Assembly: GCF_004359505.1 (NCBI RefSeq)
Contig: NZ_SCWE01000001.1
Location: 434,001 to 498,000 of the forward strand
Length of the DNA stretch: 64,000 nt
Origin: Macrococcus hajekii
GTDB taxonomy: Bacteria; Bacillota; Bacilli; Staphylococcales; Staphylococcaceae
Direction of reading: 5' to 3'
Shown: positions 38,381-48,619 of the stretch, piece by piece
How the letters are laid out: each line of letters begins with the position of its first letter
Numbering within the stretch: position 1 is the first letter of the stretch
Position numbers and translations under genes: made by a program
The notes under the pieces: model-generated
Database searches by the model: none
What the model saw: the letters and a program-made list of their open reading frames with translations, nothing else
Told to the model about the DNA's origin: nothing

Positions 38381-39338
38381 AAGTCAGATAGTCGAACTTT
38401 TACATCACAATCAGCATCAGTATTTATCTGGACAGAAAATAGCAGAACAGCTGATGATCAGCAGGACCGCTGTGTGGAAAACAATCGAACAAATGAAGCA
38501 GCAAGGATTTATCATTGACTCGATTCAAAATAAAGGTCACAAACTGAAAAGTTATCCTGCTGAATGGGATGCTGATATTATTCAGCTCGTTACGAGACAG
38601 TCCGCTTACTTCAAACAGCAATATGTCTTTAAGGAAGTGACTTCAACGCAGGCAGTAGCCAAGGAGAAGGTGCTGGATAATGACCGGCCATTTATTGTCA
38701 TCAGTGAAGTGCAGACGGCAGGAAAAGGGCGATTTAATCGCCAGTGGGATTCACAGGGCGATAAAGGTCTCTGGATGTCGCTTGTCTTCAGTGACGAAAT
38801 CCCGTTGTATAAAATCACGACATTCAATCTCTTTATTTCTCTCGCTGTTGCCAGAACGATTCGCTCAGTAAGTGGAGCGAAGGCTGAAGTAAAATGGCCG
38901 AATGATATTTATATCAACGACTATAAATGCTGTGGATTTCTGACGGAAATCAGTGGTCATGCAAATGCCATTCAGCAGATCATCTGCGGGATAGGGATTA
39001 ACCTTAATCATCAGCAGGCGGACTTTCCAGCAGAACTTCAGCACAAAGCAACGAGTATTAAAGAGATGACAGGAGAGACGGTTGACCGCTATGCCTTTTT
39101 GGATAGCCTGCTGAGTGAGATTGAGCATGCTTATCAACAATTCCTGACACATGATTTCAGTGATATTAAAGCTGAATATAAAATGTATTCAAATATATGG
39201 AATCGATCACTTCAATACACAGAAGGGACCAGAAAAGTCACCGGCCAGGCAGTTGATATTCTGGATGATGGGCGACTGGTTGTGCGGGATGAAGCAGGCA
39301 GCATCCATCACTTCATCAGTGCTGACATCGAGATTTAG
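38367..39338 (+). CDS. birA: Biotin-protein ligase / biotin operon repressor BirA
   Basis: Bifunctional protein (323 aa): an N-terminal winged helix (residues about 5-60, SGQKIAEQLMISRTAVWKTI) followed by the ligase domain with GKGRFNRQWDSQGDKGLWMSLVF, which binds biotinyl-AMP, and KWPNDIY. It biotinylates carboxylases and can repress biotin genes. ATG 38367 overlaps cca by 14 bases. Confidence 0.94.
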   Translation: MSKYRSQIVELLHHNQHQYLSGQKIAEQLMISRTAVWKTIEQMKQQGFIIDSIQNKGHKLKSYPAEWDADIIQLVTRQSAYFKQQYVFKEVTSTQAVAKEKVLDNDRPFIVISEVQTAGKGRFNRQWDSQGDKGLWMSLVFSDEIPLYKITTFNLFISLAVARTIRSVSGAKAEVKWPNDIYINDYKCCGFLTEISGHANAIQQIICGIGINLNHQQADFPAELQHKATSIKEMTGETVDRYAFLDSLLSEIEHAYQQFLTHDFSDIKAEYKMYSNIWNRSLQYTEGTRKVTGQAVDILDDGRLVVRDEAGSIHHFISADIEI

Positions 39339-39348
39339 GAGGAAGATT

Positions 39349-41937
39349 ATGCAATATGCAGTAGTGGATATAGAAACAACCGGAAATAACATTGCGGTGG
39401 ATGATATCATACAGATTGGTATCGTAGTAATGGAAGACATGACAATCGTTGACCGGTACGATAGTTATATATACACTGAGCAGTCCATTTCTCCTTTTAT
39501 TGAGGCTCTGACCGGCATCAGTGATGACATAATAAGAGATGCGCCGACGTTCAGAGAAGTAATGCCGGATATATTAGCGATGCTTAGGAACAAGGTCTTT
39601 GTTGCACATAATATTAATTTTGATCTGACTTTCCTGACGGCACTGTTCGATAAAGCAGGGATTGATTTTAAGCCGCCTTTTTGTATTGATACGGTTGATT
39701 TGTTCAAGATTGTTTATCCTGAAGCAGAAAGCTATCAGTTGAGCATTCTGTCGCAGGCTAGAGGTGTTGAACTAGTAGATGCCCACAGTGCTATCGCTGA
39801 TGCTGAGGCCACGGCTGAATTGATGTGTCTTGCCGTTATGAAGTTAAAGTCGCTGCCGAAGGAGACATTGATACAACTGTTTCATCTGGCTAAAAGAATG
39901 AAATATGATATCGATCAGCTGCTGTTTCCGATTATTGCCGGCCATACTGGTACGACAGATTTACCGCATCTGAAGGGACTTTATTATCGACCTGCTACAT
40001 TGAATGCCGAACCATTGACCATCAATGAGTCTCTTAGCGAGTTCTATGACAAAGTCATCGCAGTGAATCAGCTGAATTACCGGCAGGAACAGCTTTATCT
40101 GACTGAACATATTTATCAGACCATGGTGGATGATGGACTGCAGCTGATAGAAGCGGAAGTAGGCAGCGGTAAATCACTGAGCTACCTCGTCGCTGCGAGT
40201 TATTATCTTGCACACCACGAGGATAATATATTGATTACTACGGCTACGAAGGCATTGCAGCAGCAATTGATAAATGCTGATGCCCATCTGATAGAAAAAG
40301 CAATCGGTAAAAAGCTGCCGATGATGCTTCTGAAAAGTAAAAGGAATTATATTTCTGTTGAATTCGTTAAATTTATTCTGGACGACGACAAGGAAAATCA
40401 TGATATTCTACTCCTTAAAATGCAGCTCCTCATCTTCCTTGTATCAGGTCAATCTGGAGATATCAGCCAGCTGAACATTAACGGAGGGCGTAAAATTTAT
40501 CTTGAACTGATGCGCAATCTTTATAAGGGACGGCAGGATACTTATCTTTATCAGGACATTCGTCAAGTGAATGCGGCGATCATTGGGGTAACTAATCACT
40601 CTCATCTGCTGCATTCAGGTAAGGAAGGTTTCCCTGGACATTTCAGTCACCTTGTTATCGATGAAGGGCATCAGTTGCAGGAAGCGGCACTGGAGCACAC
40701 TTATTCGTCATGGAACTATCAGACGGTCAAATATCATTTGTCACAGCTATCTAAAGAAGATGGTATTGTCTTCAGTGCTTACCATGAAATCAATGCTGCA
40801 AAACGCAGCTTAAGTGAGCTCAGCGTTTCACACTTTGAACTGAAGAGTATCATACAGCAGGTGGAACAACTGAATGAACAGTTTTTTCAGGCACTTCATG
40901 TGCAGACTGATCAGCCCTTTGTGCCATTTAACGAACAGGGGATATTGAATGAACTGCTTGCTTTAATGACTTTATTTAAAGAGATGATAGATGAACTGCA
41001 GCTGAACAGAATGGCAAAAAGAGAAGTTAATTTTGTGCGTCAGATTTATCAGCAGATTGCAAGTGCTGTCACTCATAACAAGCTGGTCTTTGCTGAGTCG
41101 GGACGCAATTATACAGCTGTCACGCTTTATATTAAAGATAAGAAACTGAATGATATTATCAGCGAGCAGCTGTTCAGACATTTTGACTCCACCGTTCTGT
41201 TATCTGGTTCGCTTGTCCTCAATCAGTCTCTCGCTCATCTGACACCATTATTAGGTCACGCCAGTCATGATATGATGATTTTTAATCCGATGGACAGACA
41301 GGATAAAGTCACATTTTTCATTCCAGATGATGTGCCGCTATTTAACTATCAGGATCATGCGGCCTATATCGAGCAGGTCGCATTATATATCAGCAGCTAT
41401 GTAGCTGCTGAACATAAAAAAATGATGGTTCTTTTCAATAATTATCAGATGACTGCTGAAGTGGAAAGTTATCTGCAGGATGTGACAGAGACGACGGTTA
41501 TTACTCAGACGCCTCAGTCGAATGCACATAAACTACTGAATCAGTTCAATCAACTGGATTCAGCTGTCCTGCTCGGCACACAGAGCTTCTATGAAGGACT
41601 GGATTACCAGTCTGATCACTATAAATGTGTCATGATTGTCACTATTCCATTCATTCATCCAAGTGATAGACGCATACTGCTGATGAAAGACGAGCTGAAA
41701 GACAGTTTCAACGATTACCAGCTTCCTTATGCAGCGACAAAAGTAAGGCAGGCTGCGGGGCGATTGATTAGACGTGAAGAAGATCAGGGCATTATTCTCT
41801 GTATGGACAGACGGATTGCTGAAGCGAGCTATCAGTCAATGTTTAAGAGTGTATTGTCAAAGTATGATATCAGAAGAGGCAATTTAGATGATTTTTTAAG
41901 TCTTGTGCATAAAAAGAGCGGACAAACTCATAAATGA
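39349..41937 (+). CDS. dinG: DinG-family exonuclease/helicase-like protein
   Basis: Protein of 862 aa: an N-terminal DEDD 3'-5' exonuclease (VVDIETTGNN, Asp7/Glu9; HNINFDLTFL; HSAIADAEATAEL) fused to an XPD-like helicase part with Walker A EVGSGKSLSYL (about 272-276), DEGH (438-441) and motif VI RQAAGRLIRREEDQG. There is no cysteine between Walker A and DEGH, so the iron-sulfur cluster of E. coli DinG is missing. The Staphylococcus aureus homologue of this build is known as an exonuclease without demonstrable helicase activity. ATG 39349 follows AGGAGG. Confidence 0.92.
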   Translation: MQYAVVDIETTGNNIAVDDIIQIGIVVMEDMTIVDRYDSYIYTEQSISPFIEALTGISDDIIRDAPTFREVMPDILAMLRNKVFVAHNINFDLTFLTALFDKAGIDFKPPFCIDTVDLFKIVYPEAESYQLSILSQARGVELVDAHSAIADAEATAELMCLAVMKLKSLPKETLIQLFHLAKRMKYDIDQLLFPIIAGHTGTTDLPHLKGLYYRPATLNAEPLTINESLSEFYDKVIAVNQLNYRQEQLYLTEHIYQTMVDDGLQLIEAEVGSGKSLSYLVAASYYLAHHEDNILITTATKALQQQLINADAHLIEKAIGKKLPMMLLKSKRNYISVEFVKFILDDDKENHDILLLKMQLLIFLVSGQSGDISQLNINGGRKIYLELMRNLYKGRQDTYLYQDIRQVNAAIIGVTNHSHLLHSGKEGFPGHFSHLVIDEGHQLQEAALEHTYSSWNYQTVKYHLSQLSKEDGIVFSAYHEINAAKRSLSELSVSHFELKSIIQQVEQLNEQFFQALHVQTDQPFVPFNEQGILNELLALMTLFKEMIDELQLNRMAKREVNFVRQIYQQIASAVTHNKLVFAESGRNYTAVTLYIKDKKLNDIISEQLFRHFDSTVLLSGSLVLNQSLAHLTPLLGHASHDMMIFNPMDRQDKVTFFIPDDVPLFNYQDHAAYIEQVALYISSYVAAEHKKMMVLFNNYQMTAEVESYLQDVTETTVITQTPQSNAHKLLNQFNQLDSAVLLGTQSFYEGLDYQSDHYKCVMIVTIPFIHPSDRRILLMKDELKDSFNDYQLPYAATKVRQAAGRLIRREEDQGIILCMDRRIAEASYQSMFKSVLSKYDIRRGNLDDFLSLVHKKSGQTHK

Positions 41938-41996
41938 TTTAAATTGTTGATGTTTATTTGGTAAACTGAAAGTATCATGTTTAAGGAGCTGTAGAT

Positions 41997-43181
41997 ATGG
42001 AATTATCTCAACGAGTACAGAAATTAACGCCTTCTTCTACTTTAGCTATAACGGCAAAAGCAAATGAACTTAAGGCAAGTGGTCAGGATGTCATTGGTCT
42101 CGCAGCAGGCGAACCTGATTTTAATACCCCTGGCAATATCATTCAGGCAGCATTCAGAGCAGTTGAGGCCGGCAAGACAAAATATACACCTGCGGGCGGA
42201 CTGCCGCAGTTAAAGCAGGCTATTCAATCAAAACTTGAACGCGATGGGCTGCACTATCAATTAAATGAAATAATGGTTGCATCAGGCGCAAAACATGCCC
42301 TTTATAACCTCTTTCAGTCTATACTGGACGAAGGAGATGAAGTCATCATCCCGATTCCATACTGGGTTAGCTATCCTGAACAAGTTAAACTGGCAGGCGG
42401 AGAGCCGGTCTATGTGGAGACGGACGAAGCGACAGCATTTAAAGTGACGGCGGCTAAGCTGGATACAGTTAAAACAGCGCGCACAAAAGCACTGATTCTT
42501 AATACGCCGAGTAATCCGACAGGCGCTCTATATTCAGAAGATGAACTGCAGGAAGTGGCTGACTGGGCGGTTAAAAACAATATCATTGTGGTTTCTGATG
42601 AAATTTATGAGACGCTCGTCTATGACGGAAAACATATCAGCATTGCGACACTAGGTGATGCAATTAAAGCATTGACAGTCGTCATTAATGGCGTGTCTAA
42701 AAGTCATTCAATGACAGGATGGCGTATTGGCTATGCAGCAGGGGATCAAAAAATAATTAAAGCGATGACAGATTTAGCGAGTCATTCAACAAGTAATCCG
42801 ACTACACCTTCGCAGTGGGCAGCGATTGAAGCGTATGAAGGTGATCAGACTTTCCTGAAGGAGATGAACGCGACGTTCAAATCACGTCTCGATACCATTT
42901 ATCCTCTTTTAATGGAGATTCCGGGTATCAGCTGTATCAAGCCTAAAGGTGCCTTCTATCTTTATCCGAATGTGAAGGAGACAGTGAAGCTATGTGGACT
43001 GAATTCAGCGGATGAACTGGTCGAACAGCTTCTGGAAGAAGTGCTGGTAGCAGCTGTACCAGGTTCAAGTTTCGGTTCACCTGATAATATCAGACTTTCA
43101 TATGCGACAGATTTAGAATCAATGACAGAGGCCATCAAAAGAATCAAACAATTTGTAACTGATAGAATGGAGAGAGCATAA
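41997..43181 (+). CDS. aspC: Aspartate aminotransferase (class I PLP)
   Basis: PLP enzyme (394 aa) transferring the amino group between aspartate and 2-oxoglutarate. Class I features: [10 protein letters not shown] near the N-terminus, [25 protein letters not shown], the PLP lysine in [17 protein letters not shown], and the C-terminal arginine in NIRLSYATD. The product would feed the adjacent asnS reaction with asparagine precursors only indirectly. The stop overlaps asnS by one base. Bacillus calls this gene aspB. Confidence 0.93.
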   Translation: MELSQRVQKLTPSSTLAITAKANELKASGQDVIGLAAGEPDFNTPGNIIQAAFRAVEAGKTKYTPAGGLPQLKQAIQSKLERDGLHYQLNEIMVASGAKHALYNLFQSILDEGDEVIIPIPYWVSYPEQVKLAGGEPVYVETDEATAFKVTAAKLDTVKTARTKALILNTPSNPTGALYSEDELQEVADWAVKNNIIVVSDEIYETLVYDGKHISIATLGDAIKALTVVINGVSKSHSMTGWRIGYAAGDQKIIKAMTDLASHSTSNPTTPSQWAAIEAYEGDQTFLKEMNATFKSRLDTIYPLLMEIPGISCIKPKGAFYLYPNVKETVKLCGLNSADELVEQLLEEVLVAAVPGSSFGSPDNIRLSYATDLESMTEAIKRIKQFVTDRMERA

Positions 43182-44479
43182 TGGCAGATAAAATAACAAT
43201 TAATCAGGCAGCCGATTTCGTCGGTCAGACAGTGACGCTCGGTGCATGGATTTTAAATAAACGTTCAAGCGGTAAGATCGCTTTCTTACAGCTGCGTGAC
43301 GGAACAGGTTTTATGCAGGCAGTCGTCGTTAAAGAAGATATCGGAGAAGACTTGTTTAAAGTCGCAAAAGGTATCACACAGGAAACTTCACTCTATATCA
43401 CAGGTGTGATTAAAGAAGACGAACGTTCAGACTTTGGTTATGAGATGGAAGTCACTGACCTTGAAATCATTCACGAAGCAGTAGATTATCCCATTACGCC
43501 TAAAGCACATGGTACGGATTTCCTGATGGATCACCGCCATTTATGGTTACGTTCTAAGCGTCAGCATGCGGTGATGAAAATCAGAAATGAAATTATCCGT
43601 GCAACGTATGAGTTCTTTAATAAAGAGGGCTTCACTAAGATTGATCCACCTATCTTAACAGGCAGCGCGCCTGAAGGAACGAGCGAACTCTTCCATACTA
43701 AATATTTCGAGGAAGATGCATTCCTTTCTCAAAGTGGTCAGCTTTATATGGAAGCGGCTGCTATGGCACACGGTAAAGTTTTCTCATTCGGACCTACATT
43801 CCGTGCTGAAAAATCTAAGACACGTCGTCACTTGATTGAATTCTGGATGATTGAGCCTGAGATGGCATTTTATGAGCATGATGATAGTTTGAAAGTACAG
43901 GAAGAGTATGTCAGCTATATCGTGCAGTCAGTACTTAAAAACTGTAAGCTTGACCTGAAATTACTCGGTCGTGATACAGAAAAACTTGAGAAGGTGAAAG
44001 CACCTTTCCCGCGTATCACCTATACTGAAGCAGTTAAGATGTTAAAAGAGATGGATTTTGATGATATCGAGTGGGGTGACGATTTCGGTGCACCACATGA
44101 GACGGCCATTGCGAATCATTTCGATTTACCGGTCTTTATTGTCAATTATCCGACAAAAATCAAGCCGTTTTATATGCAGCCAAATGAAGAAGAAGAAGGC
44201 ACGGTGAAATGTGCTGACTTAATCGCGCCTGAAGGTTACGGTGAGATCATCGGTGGTTCAGAGCGTATCAATGACTTGAAATTACTGGAACAACGACTTG
44301 CTGAACATGAACTGGATCCAGCAGCATATAGTTATTACACTGATCTTCGTAAGTACGGCAGTGTGCCGCATGCTGGTTTCGGTCTTGGACTGGAACGTAC
44401 AGTCGCATGGATCTCTGGTGTTGAACATGTGCGTGAGACAAGTCCCTTCCCGAGATTATTAAATAGATTATACCCATAA
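43181..44479 (+). CDS. asnS: Asparaginyl-tRNA synthetase
   Basis: Class IIb aminoacyl-tRNA synthetase (432 aa). N-terminal OB fold for anticodon binding ([26 protein letters not shown]), motif 2 [21 protein letters not shown], and motif 3 [15 protein letters not shown]. Overlaps aspC by one base, and is followed by dnaD as in Bacillus. Confidence 0.96.
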   Translation: MADKITINQAADFVGQTVTLGAWILNKRSSGKIAFLQLRDGTGFMQAVVVKEDIGEDLFKVAKGITQETSLYITGVIKEDERSDFGYEMEVTDLEIIHEAVDYPITPKAHGTDFLMDHRHLWLRSKRQHAVMKIRNEIIRATYEFFNKEGFTKIDPPILTGSAPEGTSELFHTKYFEEDAFLSQSGQLYMEAAAMAHGKVFSFGPTFRAEKSKTRRHLIEFWMIEPEMAFYEHDDSLKVQEEYVSYIVQSVLKNCKLDLKLLGRDTEKLEKVKAPFPRITYTEAVKMLKEMDFDDIEWGDDFGAPHETAIANHFDLPVFIVNYPTKIKPFYMQPNEEEEGTVKCADLIAPEGYGEIIGGSERINDLKLLEQRLAEHELDPAAYSYYTDLRKYGSVPHAGFGLGLERTVAWISGVEHVRETSPFPRLLNRLYP

Positions 44480-44485
44480 AAAAAC

Positions 44486-44508
44486 AGACGCTAACTTTGT
44501 TAGCGTCT
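44486..44508 (+). terminator. Strong hairpin after asnS lacking a T run
   Basis: AGACGCTAAC-ttt-GTTAGCGTCT with 10 perfect pairs, preceded by A residues and followed by TCTTGTAGG. The missing T tract suggests weak or no termination on the plus strand, letting transcription reach dnaD 17 bases later. Confidence 0.6.
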
Positions 44509-44524
44509 TCTTGTAGGTGAACAT

Positions 44525-45181
44525 ATGCAACTTATTAATCAACATCTGTCGATACCGAAACGGCTTATCACAGATTATCCCTTGCTGAATATCAATGAAA
44601 CAGAGCTTGTGACGCTTATTAAGCTGATTGATTATCATCATCAGGAAATGCCGAGCTTTGAAGCGCTGGCGAGTGGAATGACTTTAACACACGAGCAGGT
44701 CGCAGCTCAAATACAAGGTCTGATCCAGAAAGGATTGATTGCCATTCATGTCGATCAATCCAATCATCAATATAGTGAGCGACTTTCACTGGAGCCCTTA
44801 GATGACCGGTTACAGACTCTAAAAGAAGTGCAGCCAGTGGATAAAGAGATGAACTTCAATGCGTTATTCGAGCGCTTTGAAGTGGCTTTTTCCAGGCCAC
44901 TGACACCTATCGAGATGCAGACTTTAAGTCACTGGCTGGATAGTGACAGACACTCTGTTGAAATTATACAGGCGGCACTTGATGAAGCGGTGTCGCATGA
45001 TAAACTGAGCTTTAAATACATCGATCGTATTTTACTCAACTGGCAGAAACGCCATGTGAAGACGATTGATGATTCAAAGACAGTCAGCAATGATTTTAAG
45101 ACGACTAAAAAGATGACAAAAACGATAGAAAACTTCCCGGTATTTGACTGGGTGAATGGAGATAATCCATATGTTAAGTAA
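44525..45181 (+). CDS. dnaD: DNA replication initiation protein DnaD
   Basis: Primosomal protein (218 aa) needed with DnaA and DnaB for loading the replicative helicase in Firmicutes. N-terminal winged-helix domain (IPKRLITDYPLLNINETELVTLIKLIDY) and C-terminal DnaB_2/DnaD domain (about 115-180, FEVAFSRPLTPIEMQTLSHW...ALDEAVSHDKLSFKYIDRILLNW). Overlaps nth by 11 bases. The asnS-dnaD-nth order is conserved. Confidence 0.94.
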   Translation: MQLINQHLSIPKRLITDYPLLNINETELVTLIKLIDYHHQEMPSFEALASGMTLTHEQVAAQIQGLIQKGLIAIHVDQSNHQYSERLSLEPLDDRLQTLKEVQPVDKEMNFNALFERFEVAFSRPLTPIEMQTLSHWLDSDRHSVEIIQAALDEAVSHDKLSFKYIDRILLNWQKRHVKTIDDSKTVSNDFKTTKKMTKTIENFPVFDWVNGDNPYVK

Positions 45182-45830
45182 AAAGAAGACATTAGAGATG
45201 CTTGATGTGATTGATGAGATGTTTCCGGATGCTGAATGTGAGCTGAACCATAGAAATCCGTTTGATCTGACTATTGCAGTGCTGCTGTCAGCTCAATGTA
45301 CAGATGCAACGGTTAACCGCGTGACGCGCTCATTATTTGAAAAATACCATACACCGGCAGATTACTTGAGTGTATCTGTCGAAGAGTTGATGGAGGATAT
45401 TCGCTCGATTGGTCTCTATAGGAATAAAGCAAAGAATATTCAGGCCCTTTGCCGCCTGTTGATAGATGAGTATGACGGCAAAGTACCTGAAGAACATAGT
45501 GAGCTTGTGAAGCTGCCAGGTGTAGGCAGAAAGACAGCAAACGTTGTGGTGTCTGTGGCGTTCGGTGTGCCGGCACTTGCTGTTGACACGCATGTTGAGC
45601 GGGTTTCCAAAAGACTCGGCATTTGTCGCTGGAAAGATAATGTGACAGAAGTGGAGACCACATTATGCCGGATTGTGCCGGAAGAACGATGGACACAGAC
45701 TCATCATCAGCTGATTTTCTTCGGCAGATATCATTGTACGGCTAAAAATCCAAAATGTAATGTCTGCCCATTGCTTGATGATTGTAGGGAAGGACAGAAA
45801 AGAAAGAAGGTCATTGTCGATGCAGAATGA
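45171..45830 (+). CDS. nth: Endonuclease III
   Basis: Base-excision repair DNA glycosylase/AP lyase for oxidised pyrimidines (219 aa). Helix-hairpin-helix LPGVGRKTANVVVS carries the catalytic lysine and VDTHVERVSKRLG the catalytic aspartate; a 4Fe-4S cluster is bound by C-x6-C-x2-C-x5-C (HCTAKNPKCNVCPLLDDC). ATG 45171 (MLSKKKTLEML) follows GGAG by 9 bases; an in-frame ATG at 45156 is less likely. Confidence 0.95.
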   Translation: MLSKKKTLEMLDVIDEMFPDAECELNHRNPFDLTIAVLLSAQCTDATVNRVTRSLFEKYHTPADYLSVSVEELMEDIRSIGLYRNKAKNIQALCRLLIDEYDGKVPEEHSELVKLPGVGRKTANVVVSVAFGVPALAVDTHVERVSKRLGICRWKDNVTEVETTLCRIVPEERWTQTHHQLIFFGRYHCTAKNPKCNVCPLLDDCREGQKRKKVIVDAE

Positions 45831-46143
45831 TGCTTTTTTTGTAAATCTCGAAGAACAGCTGGAACGATTAGCAGACACTAAATCTCTTCACGGGGAAGAA
45901 GGTCTGAAGCTGATTGAAGACTACCGCTCTGCACTCGTAGAGATGCTTTTCGAGATGAATGAGCAACCGGTCAGTGATTCTGTCGAGCATCTGACTTATA
46001 AGCCGCTTAATATGGCAGAAAGACTTGAATTTATATCGGCTAATAATTTTCATTTTATGCGTTATCAGCAGATGAAGACATTGCGGGAAGAGATCAAAAA
46101 ATTAGCAGCAGTCAAAAAAATCAGAGATAGCAGAAAAAAATAA
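45820..46143 (+). CDS. ypoC: YpoC-like protein
   Basis: A 107-residue cytosolic protein assigned by synteny (nth-ypoC-ponA-recU). It overlaps nth by 11 bases; ATG 45820 follows AAAGAAGG. Sequence features: NMAERLEFISANNFHFMRYQQMK and a lysine-rich end. The function is unknown. Confidence 0.75.
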   Translation: MQNDAFFVNLEEQLERLADTKSLHGEEGLKLIEDYRSALVEMLFEMNEQPVSDSVEHLTYKPLNMAERLEFISANNFHFMRYQQMKTLREEIKKLAAVKKIRDSRKK

Positions 46144-46147
46144 TTCA

Positions 46148-46183
46148 AAAAAGGGATTAAGACAATTTGTCTTAATCCCTTTT
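46148..46183. terminator. Bidirectional terminator between ypoC and pbp2
   Basis: AAAAGGGATTAAGACA-attt-g-TCTTAATCCCTTTT between convergent genes; A and T tails on each side. Confidence 0.88.
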
Positions 46184-46185
46184 GA

Positions 46186-48615
46186 TTAACCTTCGCTACT
46201 TGGTGCGGGTTTCGCTTCAGGAGAAGAAGCGGGTGCTGCAGTTGTTGGTAGTTCAGTTTTCGGTGCCGCTATAGTAGGCGGCTCGGTTGTCGGTGCTGCA
46301 GTCGTAGGCGGCTCGGTTGTCGGTGCTGCAGTCGTAGGCGGCTCAGTTGTTGGCGCTGCAGTCGCAGGTAGTTCAGTTGTCGCCCGCTCAGTTGTAGAGA
46401 CTTCAGTCGTCGGTGCAGGCGTAGCTGGTCGTTCTGTGACTGGTTCAGCTGTTTCTTCTGTTTCAATTGTTGCTCGTTCTGTAAAAGGACGTTCTGTTGG
46501 AGCCATTTCAAATGTTTCTGGCTCAGCAACAGTCTCATTTGTAACAGAGGCTGCAGGTACACGGGTACCTGCAGCTTCTGTTTTAACTTCTGATGATGTG
46601 ATGGTTGATTTTTTAGGTGGAGCACTACTGTTCACTTGTAATTCATTGCCGACTTCTATAACAGAATCAGGTTTTTCAAAATCCTGACCGTCTATCGGAC
46701 TGATATCAGTCATCACTGTTTTAAATAATGACTGAGGTAATGCCTGCTCGACATGCCCTACAAATGAATTTTCACCATAAGGTTTTGTACTTGTGAAGCC
46801 CATCCATACAGTCATCGTATATTGCGGTGAATAACCTGCAATCCAGACATCTTTAGCAGCATCACTTGGAAGCTGATATTTCTGATATGTTTCATCTGCA
46901 TATGTTGCCGTACCTGTTTTACCGGCTGCATTAAGCCCCGCAGGTATCATATAAGGAGCTGTACCATTATAAGTAAAGACATCTTTTAATATGTCTGTAA
47001 CCATATAAGCGGTATAGTCTTCCATTGCTTTATGGGAACTATGTTCAAATTTAATCGTTTCATCATCACGAGTGACTACTTTACGTATACTCTGTACCTG
47101 ATTGTACGTTCCGCCATTACCAAATGCAGAGAAGGCAGCTGCCATCTGGACAGTTGAAAATTCAGAGGCTCCGCCACCAAGCGCTTCAGCTGGTCCTAAA
47201 TCGCTTGATTCATAGTTCAGATTCACTTTCTTTGCAAAATTGTAAGGGGCATCCGGACCTACTTGTTTCTTTTCTTCTTCAAATAACTTGAGGGCGGGGA
47301 CATTATAACTCTTGCGTAAAGCTTCACGCATCGTCACCATGCCATGACTCTGCGTGTCATAGTTACGGAACTCATTACCATTAATATTCAGTACCTGTTC
47401 GTCCTGAATCAGTGTATGGGTAGGATATTTAAGATCCTGAATGATCGGACCATAACTAAGAAAAGGCTTAATAATTGAGCCGACTGCGTGAGGATCTGTG
47501 GCCAGGTTTCGGTCGACGATATCCTGATAATTTCTACCTCCTGAAATAGCGACAAGTCCGCCCGTCTGTGTATCCAGAATAGTGGCTGCTGCCTGCTGGT
47601 CTTTATTTTTATAGACGCTTAAATTATCCACATTATTCTGAAGGTCCTGCTGAACATTTTTGTCCATGTTCGTATAAACTTTCAGTCCACTTGTCAGCAC
47701 ATCATTAAGGGACTGACCTTTAAATTCTTTATGGGTCATAATTTCTTTTTTGATGACATTGATATAAGAGGCATAAACGGGGTCATTCTCGTCAATGTTT
47801 TGACGTTCTGCTGCTGTACGAGGGACAAGATTGGCTGACAAGTCCTCATTTTGAGCCTCTTCCATCTGTTCCTTAGTGATGCGATTATGACGATTCATTA
47901 AATAGAGGACGGTATCTTTACGTTTTTCAGCAGCTTCCGGATTATCATAAATATTATAAGTATTCGGCACTTGTGGTAAACCTGCTAAATAAGCTGATTC
48001 TGCAAGTGTCAGGTTGTTCAGATCTTTATTGAAGTAGTAATGGGCTGCTGTTTTGATACCATATACACCATCTGAGTAGTAGATTTTATTCATATACATT
48101 TCAAAAATATCGTTTTTTGAATATTCCTGTTCAAGACGATAAGAGAGATAAGCTTCCTGAGCTTTACGTTCAATCGACTTCTTATCTGTCAGAAATGAAC
48201 GTTTAACTACCTGCTGCGTCAATGTTGATGCACCTTGTGAACCAAAACCGCCTGTAATATTCTTGATAACAGCGCCTGATAAACGTTTAAAGTCAAGAGC
48301 ACCATGCTCGTAGAAGCGATTATCTTCTGTCGCAAGAACAGCATTTCTCATCTGATCAGGTATATCTTCAAATTTGACTTCTTCACGTCGCTGTCCCATA
48401 TAGAGCACAGTCGCTAATTCATTATTCTTATCATATATTTTAGTCGGTAGCTGGTCACGCAGACTTGCTTCATTGAATGAAGGGGCCTTCCATGCATAAT
48501 AAATAAACGTACCAATTGCGAGTACCATCAAAACCGCGAATGCAATAACGAGTCCCCCTATAATCTGGAGAAACGTCTTCTTCGTATTGCGCTTACCTTT
48601 TCTTTTTGTTGCCAT
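46186..48615 (-). CDS. pbp2: Bifunctional class A penicillin-binding protein (PBP2/PonA type)
   Basis: Peptidoglycan glycosyltransferase and transpeptidase (809 aa). A membrane helix (about 14-37) precedes the GT51 domain with AVLATEDNRFYEHGALDFKR (catalytic Glu) and GASTLTQQVVKR. The transpeptidase has S380-I-I-K in AVGSIIKPFL, SYN (RKSYNVPAL) and KTGTA. From about residue 660 there is a Thr/Pro/Glu-rich extracellular tail with decapeptide repeats, making it roughly 80-90 residues longer than S. aureus PBP2. The neighbour recU (stop to start 4 bases) is the conserved operon partner. Likely the main septal wall synthase. Confidence 0.95.
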   Translation of the reverse strand: MATKRKGKRNTKKTFLQIIGGLVIAFAVLMVLAIGTFIYYAWKAPSFNEASLRDQLPTKIYDKNNELATVLYMGQRREEVKFEDIPDQMRNAVLATEDNRFYEHGALDFKRLSGAVIKNITGGFGSQGASTLTQQVVKRSFLTDKKSIERKAQEAYLSYRLEQEYSKNDIFEMYMNKIYYSDGVYGIKTAAHYYFNKDLNNLTLAESAYLAGLPQVPNTYNIYDNPEAAEKRKDTVLYLMNRHNRITKEQMEEAQNEDLSANLVPRTAAERQNIDENDPVYASYINVIKKEIMTHKEFKGQSLNDVLTSGLKVYTNMDKNVQQDLQNNVDNLSVYKNKDQQAAATILDTQTGGLVAISGGRNYQDIVDRNLATDPHAVGSIIKPFLSYGPIIQDLKYPTHTLIQDEQVLNINGNEFRNYDTQSHGMVTMREALRKSYNVPALKLFEEEKKQVGPDAPYNFAKKVNLNYESSDLGPAEALGGGASEFSTVQMAAAFSAFGNGGTYNQVQSIRKVVTRDDETIKFEHSSHKAMEDYTAYMVTDILKDVFTYNGTAPYMIPAGLNAAGKTGTATYADETYQKYQLPSDAAKDVWIAGYSPQYTMTVWMGFTSTKPYGENSFVGHVEQALPQSLFKTVMTDISPIDGQDFEKPDSVIEVGNELQVNSSAPPKKSTITSSEVKTEAAGTRVPAASVTNETVAEPETFEMAPTERPFTERATIETEETAEPVTERPATPAPTTEVSTTERATTELPATAAPTTEPPTTAAPTTEPPTTAAPTTEPPTIAAPKTELPTTAAPASSPEAKPAPSSEG
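46231..46380 (-). repeat. 30-bp tandem repeats in the 3' end of pbp2
   Basis: Five consecutive 30-base units (46231, 46261, 46291, 46321 and 46351), the central ones nearly identical (cggtgctgca/gtcgtaggcg/gctcggttgt on the plus strand). They encode TTAAPTTEPP-type decapeptides near the C-terminus. The period keeps the frame. Confidence 0.93.
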
Positions 48616-48619
48616 TCAT

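Noticed and set aside
39151-39348. Upstream extension of dinG
   Set aside because: Overlaps the 3' end of birA in another frame; AGGAGG before 39349 and the MQYAVVDIETTG start fit the family.
45313-45696. 127-codon minus-strand frame opposite nth
   Set aside because: Shadow of a clear nth coding region with complete catalytic and cluster motifs.
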